Shown here: positions 26,638 through 35,634 of the stretch, one piece after another | Layout: every line of letters begins with the position of its first letter | Position numbering within the stretch: the first letter of the stretch is position 1 | NCBI RefSeq assembly: GCF_038049925.1 | Contig: NZ_CP145809.1 | Span: forward strand, 2,638,599-2,702,598 | Direction: 5' to 3' | From: Georgenia sp. M64 | GTDB taxonomy: Bacteria; Actinomycetota; Actinomycetes; Actinomycetales; Actinomycetaceae | DNA: 64,000 nucleotides | Notes under the pieces: generated by a model | The model's database searches: none | What the model was told of the DNA's origin: nothing | Seen by the model: only the letters and a program-made list of their open reading frames with translations | Translations under genes and position numbers: made by a program

Positions 26638-28008
26638 CTACGGGACCGTCACCACGCCCACACCGCCGGCGCCGCTCGCTGTGTCGCGCATCACCGCCGC
26701 CGCGGCCGGGCCGGCCTCGGCCGCCCCGGCCGGGTCCCGGAAGGCGAGCAGGCCGATGAGCAGACCGATGATGACGGCGGCCAGCACGAGCGCGACGATG
26801 CGCACCACCGACGCGGCAGGGTTGCGCGGACGCATCTCCTCGACGTAGGCGGCGTCGTCCTCGACCTCTGCGGCGCTGGCCGCCGAGACCGCGTCGGCGA
26901 CCGCGCCCATCCGCTCACGCACCGATCGCCGGGGCGCCGGCTGCCGCCGGGCCCGACGGCTGGTGGTGGCCTCCGCCTCGTCGGGCGAGGAGCCCGAGGC
27001 GGCCGTGAAGCCGCTCACCGGTGACCAGTTCGGGCGCAGCGGCGCGTCGTCGTCGTCCTCCGCCGCGAGGGCGGCCGCGGCGTAGGCCTCGGGGCTGCTC
27101 GTCGCCGAGCGGGCCGAGCCCGCCGAGACCGGCGGCATCGCGACGGTGCGGTCGAGCTCGGAGACGGCGTCCGGCGACGACGCCGACACCGCCGACCACC
27201 GTGGCGCGGCGAAGCCGCCGGTCGCCGTGCGGGGCTCGCCGCCCGGGGCGCGCGTGCCCTCCGCCGTCCGGTCGCCCTGCTCCGGCAGGAGCTCGTCCTC
27301 AGGCTCGGTGGTGGACGCCGCCTCGGGCTCGGCGGCGTGCTCCGCGAGGTGGTCCTCCACGCGGATCGTGTGCTCGTCGTCGGGCACCACGGGCAGGGAG
27401 ACGGCGGACTCCCAGGACACCGGGTCGGCGCTGACCTCGGGCGCGGGCTCGGGCGCGGGCTCGGGGGCGGACGCAGGGCGCGGCACGTCGCCGGTGCGGG
27501 CGGCGGGGGCCGTCTCGGGCCCCGCTGCCGTCACGGGCTGGACGCCGGTGATCGTCCCGGTGGAGTCGAGCGTCCGCACCCCCTTGGCCATCGGGGGCGT
27601 CCGCACGACGGGCCGGCGCACGACGGAGCGCTGGGCGGGCCGCCGGTCGGCGGGGCCGGCCGGCTCGTCGGCGCCCGCGGCTGGCGGGCCGGACGACCCC
27701 GGGCGCTGCGCGCCCTCCTCGTCACCGTGGTCGGCCTGGTCGCCCTGGTCGGCTTCGACGGGGTCGCGCGAGGCGGCGCCGGCGAGCCGGAGCGCCTCCT
27801 CGGGCGCGAGCTGTCGGCCGTCCTCGCCGACGAGCGGCAGCTCACCGGTGGCGATCGCCTCCAGGCGCGCCTGCTCCTCCAGGGCACGGCGACGCATCTC
27901 CTTGCGGGTGACGCGCACCTGGCCGGCGGCCTCGGCCGCGCGCCGTGCCTCCTCCTGCGCCTGCCGCCGGCGGCGGCGCTCCCCGCGGCTCTCCTGCTGC
28001 TCGCTCAC
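26638..28008 (-). CDS. Single-pass membrane protein with long disordered region
   Basis: A 456-residue protein. The first 60 residues are charged and helical ([19 protein letters not shown]). About 300 residues of Pro/Ala/Glu-rich low complexity follow, with a short [10 protein letters not shown] repeat. Near the C terminus is one membrane helix (about 415-435, [20 protein letters not shown]). The topology is probably cytoplasmic N terminus with a short outside tail. The GTG at 28008 overlaps the nadD stop in GTGA. In other actinobacteria this slot between nadD and rsfS is often a LytR-type or similar envelope gene, but this protein lacks such a domain. The function is unknown. Confidence 0.78.
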   Translation of the reverse strand: MSEQQESRGERRRRRQAQEEARRAAEAAGQVRVTRKEMRRRALEEQARLEAIATGELPLVGEDGRQLAPEEALRLAGAASRDPVEADQGDQADHGDEEGAQRPGSSGPPAAGADEPAGPADRRPAQRSVVRRPVVRTPPMAKGVRTLDSTGTITGVQPVTAAGPETAPAARTGDVPRPASAPEPAPEPAPEVSADPVSWESAVSLPVVPDDEHTIRVEDHLAEHAAEPEAASTTEPEDELLPEQGDRTAEGTRAPGGEPRTATGGFAAPRWSAVSASSPDAVSELDRTVAMPPVSAGSARSATSSPEAYAAAALAAEDDDDAPLRPNWSPVSGFTAASGSSPDEAEATTSRRARRQPAPRRSVRERMGAVADAVSAASAAEVEDDAAYVEEMRPRNPAASVVRIVALVLAAVIIGLLIGLLAFRDPAGAAEAGPAAAAVMRDTASGAGGVGVVTVP

Positions 28009-28700
28009 TGCTCGGCCCCCACGGCACGCCGGGGCGGGAGTCCCGCCGTCGCGCCCTCGTTCCTGCTGCCCGTCCGCCCGTGGGGCGCCGCCCCGTCGCG
28101 GTACAGGCCGTACTTGTTGATGTACTGCACCACACCGTCGGGCACGAGGTACCAGACGGGCTGGCCGGCCGCGACGCGCGCGCGGCAGTCGGTGGAGGAG
28201 ATCGCCATCGCGGGGACCTCCATGAGCGAGACGCCCGACGAGGGCAGCGCGCCGAGGTCGAGCTCGTGCCCGGGTCGCGTCACCCCCACGAAGTGGGCGA
28301 GCGACCACAGCTCGTCCGCGTCCTTCCACGTGAGGATCTCGGGCAGGACGTCGGCGCCGGTGATGAAGTAGAGCTCGACGTCGGGCAGCTGGGCGTGCAG
28401 CCGGCGCAACGTGTCGATGGTGTAGGTGGTGCCGGGCCGGTCGATCTCCGCCCGCGAGACGGTGAACCGCGGGTTCGACGCCGTCGCCACCACGGTCATG
28501 AGGTAGCGGTGCTCGGCCTCGGTGACCTCACGGTCGACCTTGAACGGCTGGATGCCCGTGGGCACGAAGATGACCTCGTCCAGCCCGAAGGTGTTCGAGA
28601 CCTCGCTGGCGGCGACGAGGTGCCCGTGGTGCACCGGGTCGAAGGTGCCACCCATGACACCGACCCGGCGCTTCGCGCGGTCCTTCATCGCGTCCGGCAC
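28005..28700 (-). CDS. nadD: Nicotinate-nucleotide adenylyltransferase
   Basis: A 231-residue NadD that joins nicotinate mononucleotide and ATP to make deamido-NAD in NAD synthesis. The nucleotidyltransferase motif [12 protein letters not shown] is near the N terminus and [14 protein letters not shown] carries the ISSTxxR motif. The GTG at 28700 begins four bases after the stop of the small membrane protein; the ATG at 28688 is an alternative, and neither has a clear ribosome site. This supports coupled translation from the upstream gene. Confidence 0.94.
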   Translation of the reverse strand: MPDAMKDRAKRRVGVMGGTFDPVHHGHLVAASEVSNTFGLDEVIFVPTGIQPFKVDREVTEAEHRYLMTVVATASNPRFTVSRAEIDRPGTTYTIDTLRRLHAQLPDVELYFITGADVLPEILTWKDADELWSLAHFVGVTRPGHELDLGALPSSGVSLMEVPAMAISSTDCRARVAAGQPVWYLVPDGVVQYINKYGLYRDGAAPHGRTGSRNEGATAGLPPRRAVGAEQ

Positions 28701-28704
28701 GGGC

Positions 28705-28866
28705 TCAGCGGTGGCGGGTACGGATGTTGCGGAACCCGTAGACGAAGAGCAGCAGCACGAGGAAGGCCACCAGGGTGATCCCGCCGAGCAGGTACGGGCT
28801 GACCTCCGCCGCCTCGGCGGCGTGCTCGGCCTCCTGGGCGGCGAACGTCATGAGCGAGCTCTTCAT
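28705..28866 (-). CDS. Small single-pass membrane protein upstream of nadD
   Basis: A 53-residue protein with an amphipathic acidic start ([13 protein letters not shown]), one membrane helix ([20 protein letters not shown], about 27-46) and a basic end (RNIRTRHR). The ATG at 28866 follows AAGGAT. Its stop is four bases before the nadD GTG, making it the first gene of the nadD-rsfS operon. Small proteins of this kind upstream of nadD occur in other actinobacteria, in my recollection, but have no assigned function. Confidence 0.82.
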   Translation of the reverse strand: MKSSLMTFAAQEAEHAAEAAEVSPYLLGGITLVAFLVLLLFVYGFRNIRTRHR

Positions 28867-29007
28867 CGAAGATCCTTCCGAACCACGGTCCTGAGAGGGG
28901 CCAGTCTTGCACGGTCGGCGCCTCGTCGTGGAGGACGCTCGCGGGCCGGGCGCCGGTGCCGCGGCCGCGTCGTGGGCCCTGGCCCGGACGACGTCGCAGG
29001 TGGTGCG

Positions 29008-30198
29008 TCAGGGCCGCGTGGGGAACCCGCGCCGTGCGAGCAAGATCACCACGAGGCAGGCGAGAAGCACGCCCGCGGCGAGGAGCGGAACGGCCCCGAC
29101 GCCGGCCGAGCCCACGACGACGCCACCCAGGGCCGCGCCGACGGCGATGCCCAGGTTCGACGTGCCGTTGACCAGGGCGCCGGCGATGTCCGGGCCGACG
29201 TCCCCGGTCCGGAGCGCGGCCGCCTGGGTCAGGGTCGGCACCGAGCCCATCGCCGCGGACCACAGCACCGCCGCCGCGACCACCCAGCCCAGCGAGTCCT
29301 GCCCGAGCCACAGGCCGACGAGCGCGAGGACCATCGCCGTGAGGGTGGTGAGCAGCCCCGCCCGGGGCCGACGGTCGACGAAGAGCGCCGCCCCCCAGAC
29401 CCCGATGATGCCGACGCCGCCGAGCAGGAGGAGAACCGGACCGACCTGGTTCTCCCGTGCGCCGGCGGCGAGGAGCAGCGGGGCGATGTAGGTCCAGGCG
29501 GCGAAGTGGCCCAGGAAGACGAGGGCGTTGGCCCCGCCGACGGCGGTGATGGTCGGGCGCCACCACGACCGGGTCGGGCGAGGCCCGGTGCGCCGTGGCA
29601 CGCCCTCGGCCGCGGGCAGCAGGAGGGCGACGACGACGGTCAGCGCGGCAGCCATCGCGGCCACCGTGACGAACGCGGGCCGCCAGCCGATCGCCGTCCC
29701 GATGGAGGTGGCCAGCGGCACGCCGAGGATGTTCCCCAGGGACGCGCCCGACAGGACGATCGTGATGGCGCGGCCGACGAGGAGCGGCGGCACCAGGCGC
29801 GGGCCGTACCCGATGGCGACCGAGAAGAACAGGGCGTGGGAGACCCCGCCCAGCGCGCGCCCGAGGGCGAGGGTGGCGAAGCCGGGGGCGAGCGCCACGA
29901 GGACGTTGCTCAGCGTGTACCCGACGAGGGTCGCCAGGAGCACCGGCTTGCGCGGGAGCCGCGCCGTCACCATGGTCATCGGCACCGCCAGGACGGCGAC
30001 CATGACGGCGTAGACGGTCACCAGCAGGCCCGCGCGGCCCTCCCCCACACCGAGGTCGCGGCCGATCTGGGGCAGGAGCCCCACGGGCAGCATCTCGGTG
30101 GTGATGGCGACGAACACCGCCAGCGCGAGCGCGAGCAGGCCCGGCAGGGCCGGGCGCAGGCCGCGCGCCTCGGGCGACGCCGGAGGGCTGGTGGGCAT
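29008..30198 (-). CDS. MFS transporter, DHA1/arabinose-efflux type
   Basis: A 396-residue major facilitator with twelve predicted membrane segments. Early motifs TTEMLPVGLLPQIGRDLGV and loop 2-3 MVTARLPRKPVLL match the sugar/drug efflux (SotB/AraJ) group, which exports small solutes by proton antiport. The ATG at 30198 follows GAGAGG. It stands alone between the nadD operon and the subtilase gene. The substrate cannot be inferred. Confidence 0.88.
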   Translation of the reverse strand: MPTSPPASPEARGLRPALPGLLALALAVFVAITTEMLPVGLLPQIGRDLGVGEGRAGLLVTVYAVMVAVLAVPMTMVTARLPRKPVLLATLVGYTLSNVLVALAPGFATLALGRALGGVSHALFFSVAIGYGPRLVPPLLVGRAITIVLSGASLGNILGVPLATSIGTAIGWRPAFVTVAAMAAALTVVVALLLPAAEGVPRRTGPRPTRSWWRPTITAVGGANALVFLGHFAAWTYIAPLLLAAGARENQVGPVLLLLGGVGIIGVWGAALFVDRRPRAGLLTTLTAMVLALVGLWLGQDSLGWVVAAAVLWSAAMGSVPTLTQAAALRTGDVGPDIAGALVNGTSNLGIAVGAALGGVVVGSAGVGAVPLLAAGVLLACLVVILLARRGFPTRP

Positions 30199-30318
30199 GG
30201 ACGACCTCTCGCTCGGCGGGCGATGACGAGAATATCCGCCGCCGTGGTCCGCTCCCCCGGGCCGGGCCCCTGCCGGCCTGTGCCGCTGGTCACCGTGCAC
30301 TGGTCGCCGCGGCGCGGC

Positions 30319-31503
30319 TCAGGGCGCGCGGACCAGCCCCACCCCGCGGTCGGCGACGTCGACCCCCGGGGCCAGCGCCGTCACGTCGGCGCGGGCGAGC
30401 ATCCGCGCCGCGACCGTGTCCGCCCGGTAGGGCAGCGCGGAGGCACCGACCTCCTCCCACCACAGAGCGGCGACGCCCGCGACGTGCGGGGTGGCCATCG
30501 ACGTCCCGCTGAGCGAGACGAGCCCGCCGGTGCCCGCCTCGGCGGACAGCACGCCCACGCCCGGGCCGGCGATCGCCGGGAAGGTGTTGGAGAAGGGGGC
30601 GATCTCCAGCCCCTGAGCCCCCTGCGCCAGGGCCCCGGTGGAGACGACGCCGTCGGCGGCCGCCGGGAGGGAGACCCCGATCTCGTACTCGGGGTCGACC
30701 GTGCGCCGCGACTCGTTGCCGGCGGCCGCGACGAGGATCATGCCGGGGCCGAACGCGGCCTGCGAGCGCACGAGGCCCATGAGGGCGTCGAACATGCGCA
30801 GGTTGGCGCGGTAGCCCTCCAGGGCGGCGGAGGTGGCGAGGTCGGCGGGCCAGCCGTCGTCGACGAGGCGCTGGACCAGCCCGGGGAAGTCGAAGCCGAG
30901 GGACATCGAGGTGACCTGGGCGCCCTGCTCCAGCGCCCACTGGATGCCTCGGAAGATCATCTCCGAGGTGCCGCCGCCGTCGTCGCCGAGGACCTTGCCG
31001 ATGAGTGCGCGGCCCACCCCCGGCGCCACACCGATCCGCGTGCCGCCGACGTCCCGGCCCAGGACCGTCCCGGCGCAGTGCGTGCCGTGCCCCTGGCTGT
31101 CGCCGTTGCCGGAGCCGGAGAAGTCCTCCTCGACGACGTCGACCCCGGCGAAGGCGGGGTGGGCGGCGTCGATCCCGGTGTCCAGCACCGCCACCGTGAC
31201 GCCCGCGCCGGTGCGCGCGGAGACGTCGGCGCGCACCGCGGTCACCCCCCAGGTCGGTCCGGGGACGGCCGTGGCGGCGGGCCCGGCGGTGGGGACCGGG
31301 AAGATGAGCGAGGTCGGGATGACCGGGGCGACGGCGCGGACCTCGGGGTCCCGGGTGAGCTCACGCAGGTCGGACCGGTCCAGCTCGGCCGTCTCCACCG
31401 ACGGCACCGCCGGACCGGGCTGCCCGCGCTCGGCCGCCGCACCGCGCCAGGGGTCGGCCGGACGGGCCAGGCTCATGTCCCGCAGGACGGTGTAGTGGCT
31501 CAT
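30319..31503 (-). CDS. S8 family serine peptidase (subtilase) without signal peptide
   Basis: A 394-residue subtilisin-like protease. The catalytic triad is complete: Asp108 (VAVLDTGID), His139 (QGHGTHCAG) and Ser in LSGTSMATPHVAG. The first 85 residues resemble a short inhibitor-like propeptide (DLRELTRDPEVRAVAPV). No signal peptide or membrane segment is present, so it may act inside the cell. The ATG at 31503 follows GAGGAG. Its start region is a duplicate of a sequence 23 bp upstream that opens an eight-codon frame. Confidence 0.87.
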   Translation of the reverse strand: MSHYTVLRDMSLARPADPWRGAAAERGQPGPAVPSVETAELDRSDLRELTRDPEVRAVAPVIPTSLIFPVPTAGPAATAVPGPTWGVTAVRADVSARTGAGVTVAVLDTGIDAAHPAFAGVDVVEEDFSGSGNGDSQGHGTHCAGTVLGRDVGGTRIGVAPGVGRALIGKVLGDDGGGTSEMIFRGIQWALEQGAQVTSMSLGFDFPGLVQRLVDDGWPADLATSAALEGYRANLRMFDALMGLVRSQAAFGPGMILVAAAGNESRRTVDPEYEIGVSLPAAADGVVSTGALAQGAQGLEIAPFSNTFPAIAGPGVGVLSAEAGTGGLVSLSGTSMATPHVAGVAALWWEEVGASALPYRADTVAARMLARADVTALAPGVDVADRGVGLVRAP

Positions 31504-31526
31504 GACCGCTCCTCGTCGTGGCTCAT
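31500..31526 (-). CDS. Eight-residue upstream peptide created by start-region duplication
   Basis: ATG at 31526 opens MSHDEERS, and its TGA overlaps the subtilase ATG. The 20-bp block GAGGAGCGGTCATGAGCCAC occurs twice (31518-31537 and 31495-31514), so both frames have the same ribosome site. Ribosomes ending the small peptide would be placed to restart on the protease gene. Expression is unproven. Confidence 0.5.
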   Translation of the reverse strand: MSHDEERS

Positions 31527-31627
31527 GACCGCTCCTCACGCTCGCCGGGTGGGGTCACCGTACGGCCGCGCGGCTCCCCCTGAACAGGGGTCGTCCCGAC
31601 GGCTGGGTGCCCCGCGGCTCCGGGTTC

Positions 31628-32929
31628 TCAGGGCTCGAGCACCGCCCAGCCGTGCGCGGGTACCCGCGTGCCGGCCTCCCCCGCCGCCTCCGCGTGCCCG
31701 GCGACCACGGCGCCGGCGGCGGGGACCTCCGCCGGCTCGTCGGAGATGTTGAGCACGACGACGAGGCGGTTCTCGCCGTCACGGGCCTCGTACGCGAGGA
31801 CCTCGTTGGACAGGGCGAGGCCGGCCGTGCGGGCGCGGTGCAGCCACGGGTGCCGGCGCCGCAGCGCGATGAGCTCCTGGTGGAGGTGGTAGGTCTCCCA
31901 GCCGTACGGGGCGAGGTCCGCCGGCCGCTGCGGAAGGGCGGGCCGGATCGCGTCGTCGCCGCCGAGGCGCTCCTCCTTGAGCCCCTCGAACGCCTGCTCG
32001 TCCCCGTAGTAGATCGACGGCGTCCCCCCGACGGTGAGGAGCACCACCAGCGCGTGGGCGAGGTGACGGCGGTCGGTCAGCCGGGTGGCGATGCGGGTGA
32101 CGTCGTGGTTGCCGACGAAGGTCTGCGGGGCGAAGGTCCCGAGCATCTCCCCGTGGCGGGTGAGGGCGTGGTCGAGCTCGTAGAGGTTGGTGTCGTTGAG
32201 GGCGCTCCAGATCGCCTTCCACAGCTCGTACTGGGTGACCGAGTCGACCCCGGACCCCGCGACGAAGCCGGCGTAGTCGCCGTGGATGACCTCCCCGAGG
32301 AGGTAGGCCTCCGGATGGGCGGCGCGAACGCCGGGCAGCACCCGCTGCCAGAAGGGGAGCGGGACGGCGTAGGCGGCGTCGAGCCGCCAGCCGTCGAACC
32401 CGGCGCGGAGCCAGTGGTCCATCACCTCGGTCACCAGCTCCGCGACGCCGTCGTCGTCGTGGTCGAGGGCGACGAGGGCCTCGTGGCCCTCGAAGCTCTC
32501 GTGGACCGGCTCGCCGCCCCCGTCGGGCCAGGTGAGGCGGAAGAGCGCGGCCTCGGGCGCCGTCGGGCCGCCCTCGAGGGCCCGCAGGAAGAGCGGGTGC
32601 TGCGAGCCGACGTGGTTGAAGACCCCGTCGAGGACCACCTTGAGCCCGCGGTCGTGCGCGGCCGCGAGGAGCGCGTCGAGGTCGGCGCGGTCACCCAGGC
32701 GCGGGTCGACCTCGAAGTGGTCGATCGTGTCGTACCCGTGGCTGCGGGAGGTGAAGACCGGCCCGAGGAGCAGGCCCGAGACCCCGAGCTCCACGGCGTA
32801 GTCGAGCCACTCCACCAGGCGCGGCAGCCGGTGGGTGACCGGTGCGCCGTCCTCGAGGACCGGCTCGGCGCCGAGGGCCCCGAGGGGGTAGACGTGCCAG
32901 AAGATCGCGTGCTCGTGCCAGGTCGTCAC
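31628..32929 (-). CDS. GH13 alpha-amylase family enzyme
   Basis: A 433-residue glycoside hydrolase family 13 protein with a (beta/alpha)8 barrel and a short C-terminal beta domain. Conserved regions are DGVFNHVG, GWRLDAAY (nucleophile Asp), YLLGEVI (acid/base Glu) and FVGNHDVTR (transition-state Asp). No signal peptide is seen, so it probably acts on cytoplasmic alpha-glucans such as glycogen or maltodextrins. It starts at GTG 32929, with GGGGGAGG upstream. It lies alone, divergent from a VOC-family gene. Confidence 0.9.
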   Translation of the reverse strand: MTTWHEHAIFWHVYPLGALGAEPVLEDGAPVTHRLPRLVEWLDYAVELGVSGLLLGPVFTSRSHGYDTIDHFEVDPRLGDRADLDALLAAAHDRGLKVVLDGVFNHVGSQHPLFLRALEGGPTAPEAALFRLTWPDGGGEPVHESFEGHEALVALDHDDDGVAELVTEVMDHWLRAGFDGWRLDAAYAVPLPFWQRVLPGVRAAHPEAYLLGEVIHGDYAGFVAGSGVDSVTQYELWKAIWSALNDTNLYELDHALTRHGEMLGTFAPQTFVGNHDVTRIATRLTDRRHLAHALVVLLTVGGTPSIYYGDEQAFEGLKEERLGGDDAIRPALPQRPADLAPYGWETYHLHQELIALRRRHPWLHRARTAGLALSNEVLAYEARDGENRLVVVLNISDEPAEVPAAGAVVAGHAEAAGEAGTRVPAHGWAVLEP

Positions 32930-33015
32930 GGGACGACATCCTCCCCCGGGCGACGCGGCTCCGCACTCCCGTCACCGCTCTTGCCCCGACCCGCGTGGTG
33001 GAGTTGGCTACCGGC

Positions 33016-33411
33016 ATGGGCCAGGTACGCCAGCTCCGTGTCGTCGTCGAGGCCGAGGACTACGACGAGGCGGTCGCGTTCTTCCGCGACGTCCTCGGCA
33101 TGCCGGAGCAGGAGGCCTACGCCGGCGAGGGAGGGGCGTCGGTGGTCATCCTCGACGCGGGCCGCGCGACCCTCGAGATCGCCAACCCGGCCCAGAAGCG
33201 GATGATCGACGACGTCGAGGTCGGCCGCCAGGTGGCCCCCCACATCCGGCTCGCGCTGGAGGTGGACGACTCGGCGGCGACCACCGAGCGGGCGGTGGCG
33301 GCGGGCGCGGAGCTGGTGGCCCCGCCGGTGCGCACGCCGTGGGACTCGCTCAACGCCCGGCTCGACGTCCCCGCCGGGCTGCACGTCACCCTCTTCACCG
33401 AGCTGGGGTGA
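33016..33411 (+). CDS. VOC/glyoxalase-family protein
   Basis: A 131-residue protein with two beta-alpha-beta-beta-beta modules of the vicinal oxygen chelate fold (RVVVEAEDYDEAVAFFRDVLGM in the first, IRLALEVDDSAATTERAVAAGAEL in the second). The family includes glyoxalases, dioxygenases and antibiotic-binding proteins. It starts at ATG 33016. The metal ligands are not clearly conserved, so it could be a binding protein rather than an enzyme. Confidence 0.85.
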   Translation: MGQVRQLRVVVEAEDYDEAVAFFRDVLGMPEQEAYAGEGGASVVILDAGRATLEIANPAQKRMIDDVEVGRQVAPHIRLALEVDDSAATTERAVAAGAELVAPPVRTPWDSLNARLDVPAGLHVTLFTELG

Positions 33412-33458
33412 GGTGAGCGTCGGAGGCGCTCCAGCTCACCGAGGTGGGGCGAGGAGCG

Positions 33459-33692
33459 TCAGAGGCGCTCGAGCCGGGGGCTGTTGAGGGCCACGCGACG
33501 CAGGTGGCCGCCGCCGAAGTCGATGACGACGGTGTCCGCCTCGAGGGTGACGACCCGGCCGACGCCGTGCCGTTCGTGGCACACGCGCTCGCCCACCGGG
33601 ATGGGGTCACCGGGGCGCACCTCGGCCGCGCGCCCGGCGTTGAACGGGCTGTTGGGGAGGTAGTTCCGACCGGTCGGTGCATGTGAGGCCAT
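33459..33692 (-). CDS. Small DUF3553-like beta-barrel protein
   Basis: A 77-residue protein whose C-terminal half (GERVCHERHGVGRVVTLEADTVVIDFGGGHLRRV) looks like the DUF3553/CarD-N or tudor-like barrel also found next to UvrD helicases. The ATG at 33692 lies directly after GGAGGC. An in-frame ATG at 33713 is also possible. The role may be binding to RNA polymerase or nucleic acid, by analogy only. Confidence 0.65.
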   Translation of the reverse strand: MASHAPTGRNYLPNSPFNAGRAAEVRPGDPIPVGERVCHERHGVGRVVTLEADTVVIDFGGGHLRRVALNSPRLERL

Positions 33693-33805
33693 GCCTCCAT
33701 GGTCCCCCACCATGGCCCCTCGTGTGAACAGGGGATGTCTCACAGGTGGCACGTCCGGATCTGTCGGTCCGGTCGCGTCGGCCCGCTGCGCGAGAAAGGC
33801 GCAGG

Positions 33806-34123
33806 TCAGCGCGACGGATCGTGCCCGAGGGAGCGCAGCTTGGTCTCCCGGTCCGGGTCCGCCGCGTCCCCCTCCAGCAGGCCGCGGATCTCCTCCACGA
33901 CCGAGCGCATGACGACGACGTCGTCGTCGCCCAGCTCCTCCCGCGGCCGCTCGAGCAGCTCGAGGAGGGCCCGGGAGCGCTCGGGGCCGGCATGGTCGGG
34001 CAGCGCCTCGACGTCCTGCCCGCCGGCGGTCGTGGTGAGCCACTCGCGCAGCTCCGGTGCGGTCATGGTGACGAGCCCGTGGAAGTCGTCCCACAGGGCG
34101 TCGTCGACGGCGGTCTCAGCCAT
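33806..34123 (-). CDS. DUF3140 family protein
   Basis: A 105-residue soluble helical protein. The segment DDFHGLVTMTAPELREWLTTTAGG and the later DVVVMRSVVEEIRGLLEG match DUF3140, a small family in actinobacteria and some others, sometimes annotated as DNA-binding or stress-related. It starts at ATG 34123 and probably forms an isolated unit between two other small genes on the same strand. Confidence 0.75.
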   Translation of the reverse strand: MAETAVDDALWDDFHGLVTMTAPELREWLTTTAGGQDVEALPDHAGPERSRALLELLERPREELGDDDVVVMRSVVEEIRGLLEGDAADPDRETKLRSLGHDPSR

Positions 34124-34240
34124 GGTTCCCCCTCGCTGGTGTCCGGTGCGACGACCGTACGGTCCGGCGGGGCGACGCGCACGGCGGGGCGACGGGCGGC
34201 GCTCGGCCGCGACGTCGGCGCGCGTGGTGGAGGCGTCCCG

Positions 34241-34537
34241 TCAGGCGTGCGAGGGGGCGGTGGGGGCGTTCTGCAGCTCGAAGGTGAGCTCGTCGGGGTA
34301 GCAGTGGAACCACTCCTCGCCCGGCTCGTACGACCGGACGATCGGGTGGGCCGTGGTGCGGTGGTGGGCCGTCGCGTGCCGGTTCGGCGAGGAGTCGCAG
34401 CACCCGATGTGCCCGCACGCCTGGCAGGCGCGCAGGTGCACCCACGTCGCGCCGATCGGCAGGCAGTCCTCGCACCCCGGGGCGGCGTCCGGCACGACGT
34501 CGTGGTCGATGGTGTCGAGGTGGCTGCAGAAGGTCAT
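34241..34537 (-). CDS. UBP-type zinc finger protein
   Basis: A 98-residue protein that is essentially one UBP/ZnF-UBP domain. Ligands are visible in FCSHLD, GCEDCLPIG, RACQACGHIGCCDSS and RHATAHHRTTAHP. In eukaryotes this fold binds ubiquitin ends. In actinobacteria it is a common stand-alone small protein of unknown role. The C-terminal GEEWFHCYPDELTFEL is the usual family ending. It starts at ATG 34537 and is divergent from the DsbA-like gene. Confidence 0.9.
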   Translation of the reverse strand: MTFCSHLDTIDHDVVPDAAPGCEDCLPIGATWVHLRACQACGHIGCCDSSPNRHATAHHRTTAHPIVRSYEPGEEWFHCYPDELTFELQNAPTAPSHA

Positions 34538-34705
34538 CGGACAATGAGAGCGCACACCGCCAGCGCTCCGCCAGGGTTTGGCCGGAGCAATATCCGTCGG
34601 GAGGCGTCCCGTCACCCGGGCGGCGCGGGCCGGGGCTGTGCCGGGACGTGCCGGGAAATCGGACAGGGACGGAACAATCGCCTCACGGAGGGTGTTGCCC
34701 CGGTC

Positions 34706-35425
34706 ATGAGCGAACCGATCTCCGTCCACGTCTGGTCCGACGTCGCCTGCCCGTGGTGCTTCATCGGCAAGCGCCGCTTCGAGCGGGCCGTCGCCGGCTT
34801 CGACGGGGAGGTCGCCGTGCAGTACCACTCCTTCGAGCTCTCCCCCGACACCCCGGTCGACTTCGCGGGCAGCGCGGCGGACTTCCTCGCCGGCCACAAG
34901 CGCCTCCCCGCCGAGCAGGTGGAGCAGATGCTCGCCCAAGTCACGGCCCTCGCCGCCGCCGAGGGGCTGCGCTACGACTACGCCGCCGTGCGGCACACCA
35001 AGACCCTCAAGGCGCACGAGCTCATGCACCTCGCGCTGGAGCGCGGGAAGCAGCTGCCGATGGTCGAGGCGCTCTTCTCCGCCTACTTCGAGCAGGGCCG
35101 GCACGTCGGCCACGTCGACGACCTCGTCGAGCTCGCCACCGCCGTCGGCCTGGACGCCGAGGAGACGCGTGCGGCACTGACCGCGGGGACGTACGCCGAC
35201 CGCGTGGCCGAGGACATCGACCAGGCGCGGCGGCTGGGCATCAACGGCGTCCCGTTCTACGTCGTGGACGGGCGCTACGGCGTCTCGGGAGCCCAGTCCC
35301 CGGAGACCTTCCTCTCGGTGCTGCGCAAGGTCGCCGACGAGCGACGCACCGCCGCACAGGTCGGCGACGGACCCTCCGGCGACATCGGTACCCACGACGT
35401 GGCACCCGCCGGGGCGGTGCGATGA
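34706..35425 (+). CDS. DsbA family oxidoreductase (FrnE-like)
   Basis: A 239-residue thioredoxin-fold protein of the DsbA/FrnE type with the active site CPWC at residues 15-18 and the helical insertion typical of the family. The cis-Pro motif GINGVPFYVVDGRYGVSGAQ lies near residue 185. No signal peptide is present, so it works in the cytoplasm as a dithiol-disulfide exchange enzyme or isomerase. The stop overlaps the ATG of the next small gene (ATGA), suggesting a functional pair. Confidence 0.9.
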   Translation: MSEPISVHVWSDVACPWCFIGKRRFERAVAGFDGEVAVQYHSFELSPDTPVDFAGSAADFLAGHKRLPAEQVEQMLAQVTALAAAEGLRYDYAAVRHTKTLKAHELMHLALERGKQLPMVEALFSAYFEQGRHVGHVDDLVELATAVGLDAEETRAALTAGTYADRVAEDIDQARRLGINGVPFYVVDGRYGVSGAQSPETFLSVLRKVADERRTAAQVGDGPSGDIGTHDVAPAGAVR

Positions 35426-35631
35426 GCGCCGCGGGCGCGGCCGACCGGTCGGGCCACCCGCGCGTCCGCTCCCTGCCGCCGGCGGCCCCGGAGCCGGCGA
35501 GCGTGGGGCCCGGGAGCCCGGAGCCCGGGAGCCGGGCGCCCGGGAGCCTGGAGCTCGTTGCGCCCGACCCGGACGCGGGCTGGTGCACCGACGGCGTCTG
35601 CCTGCCTGGGAGCGGGGCGAGCGACCTCTAG
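35422..35631 (+). CDS. Small Cys-containing protein coupled to DsbA-like gene
   Basis: A 69-residue protein. The first 45 residues are Pro/Gly/Ser-rich with degenerate PGSxEPGS-type repeats. The C terminus is DAGWCTDGVCLP, with two Cys spaced by four residues. The ATG at 35422 overlaps the DsbA-like stop in ATGA, which supports real translation. The paired Cys makes it a possible thiol substrate or partner of that oxidoreductase. This is inference; no family is recognised. Confidence 0.6.
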   Translation: MSAAGAADRSGHPRVRSLPPAAPEPASVGPGSPEPGSRAPGSLELVAPDPDAGWCTDGVCLPGSGASDL

Positions 35632-35634
35632 CCG

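Noticed and set aside
33412-33475. Near-repeat AGCGTC(G/A)GAGGCGCT around 33418 and 33455
   Set aside because: Short and imperfect, at the 3' ends of two genes; no clear function.
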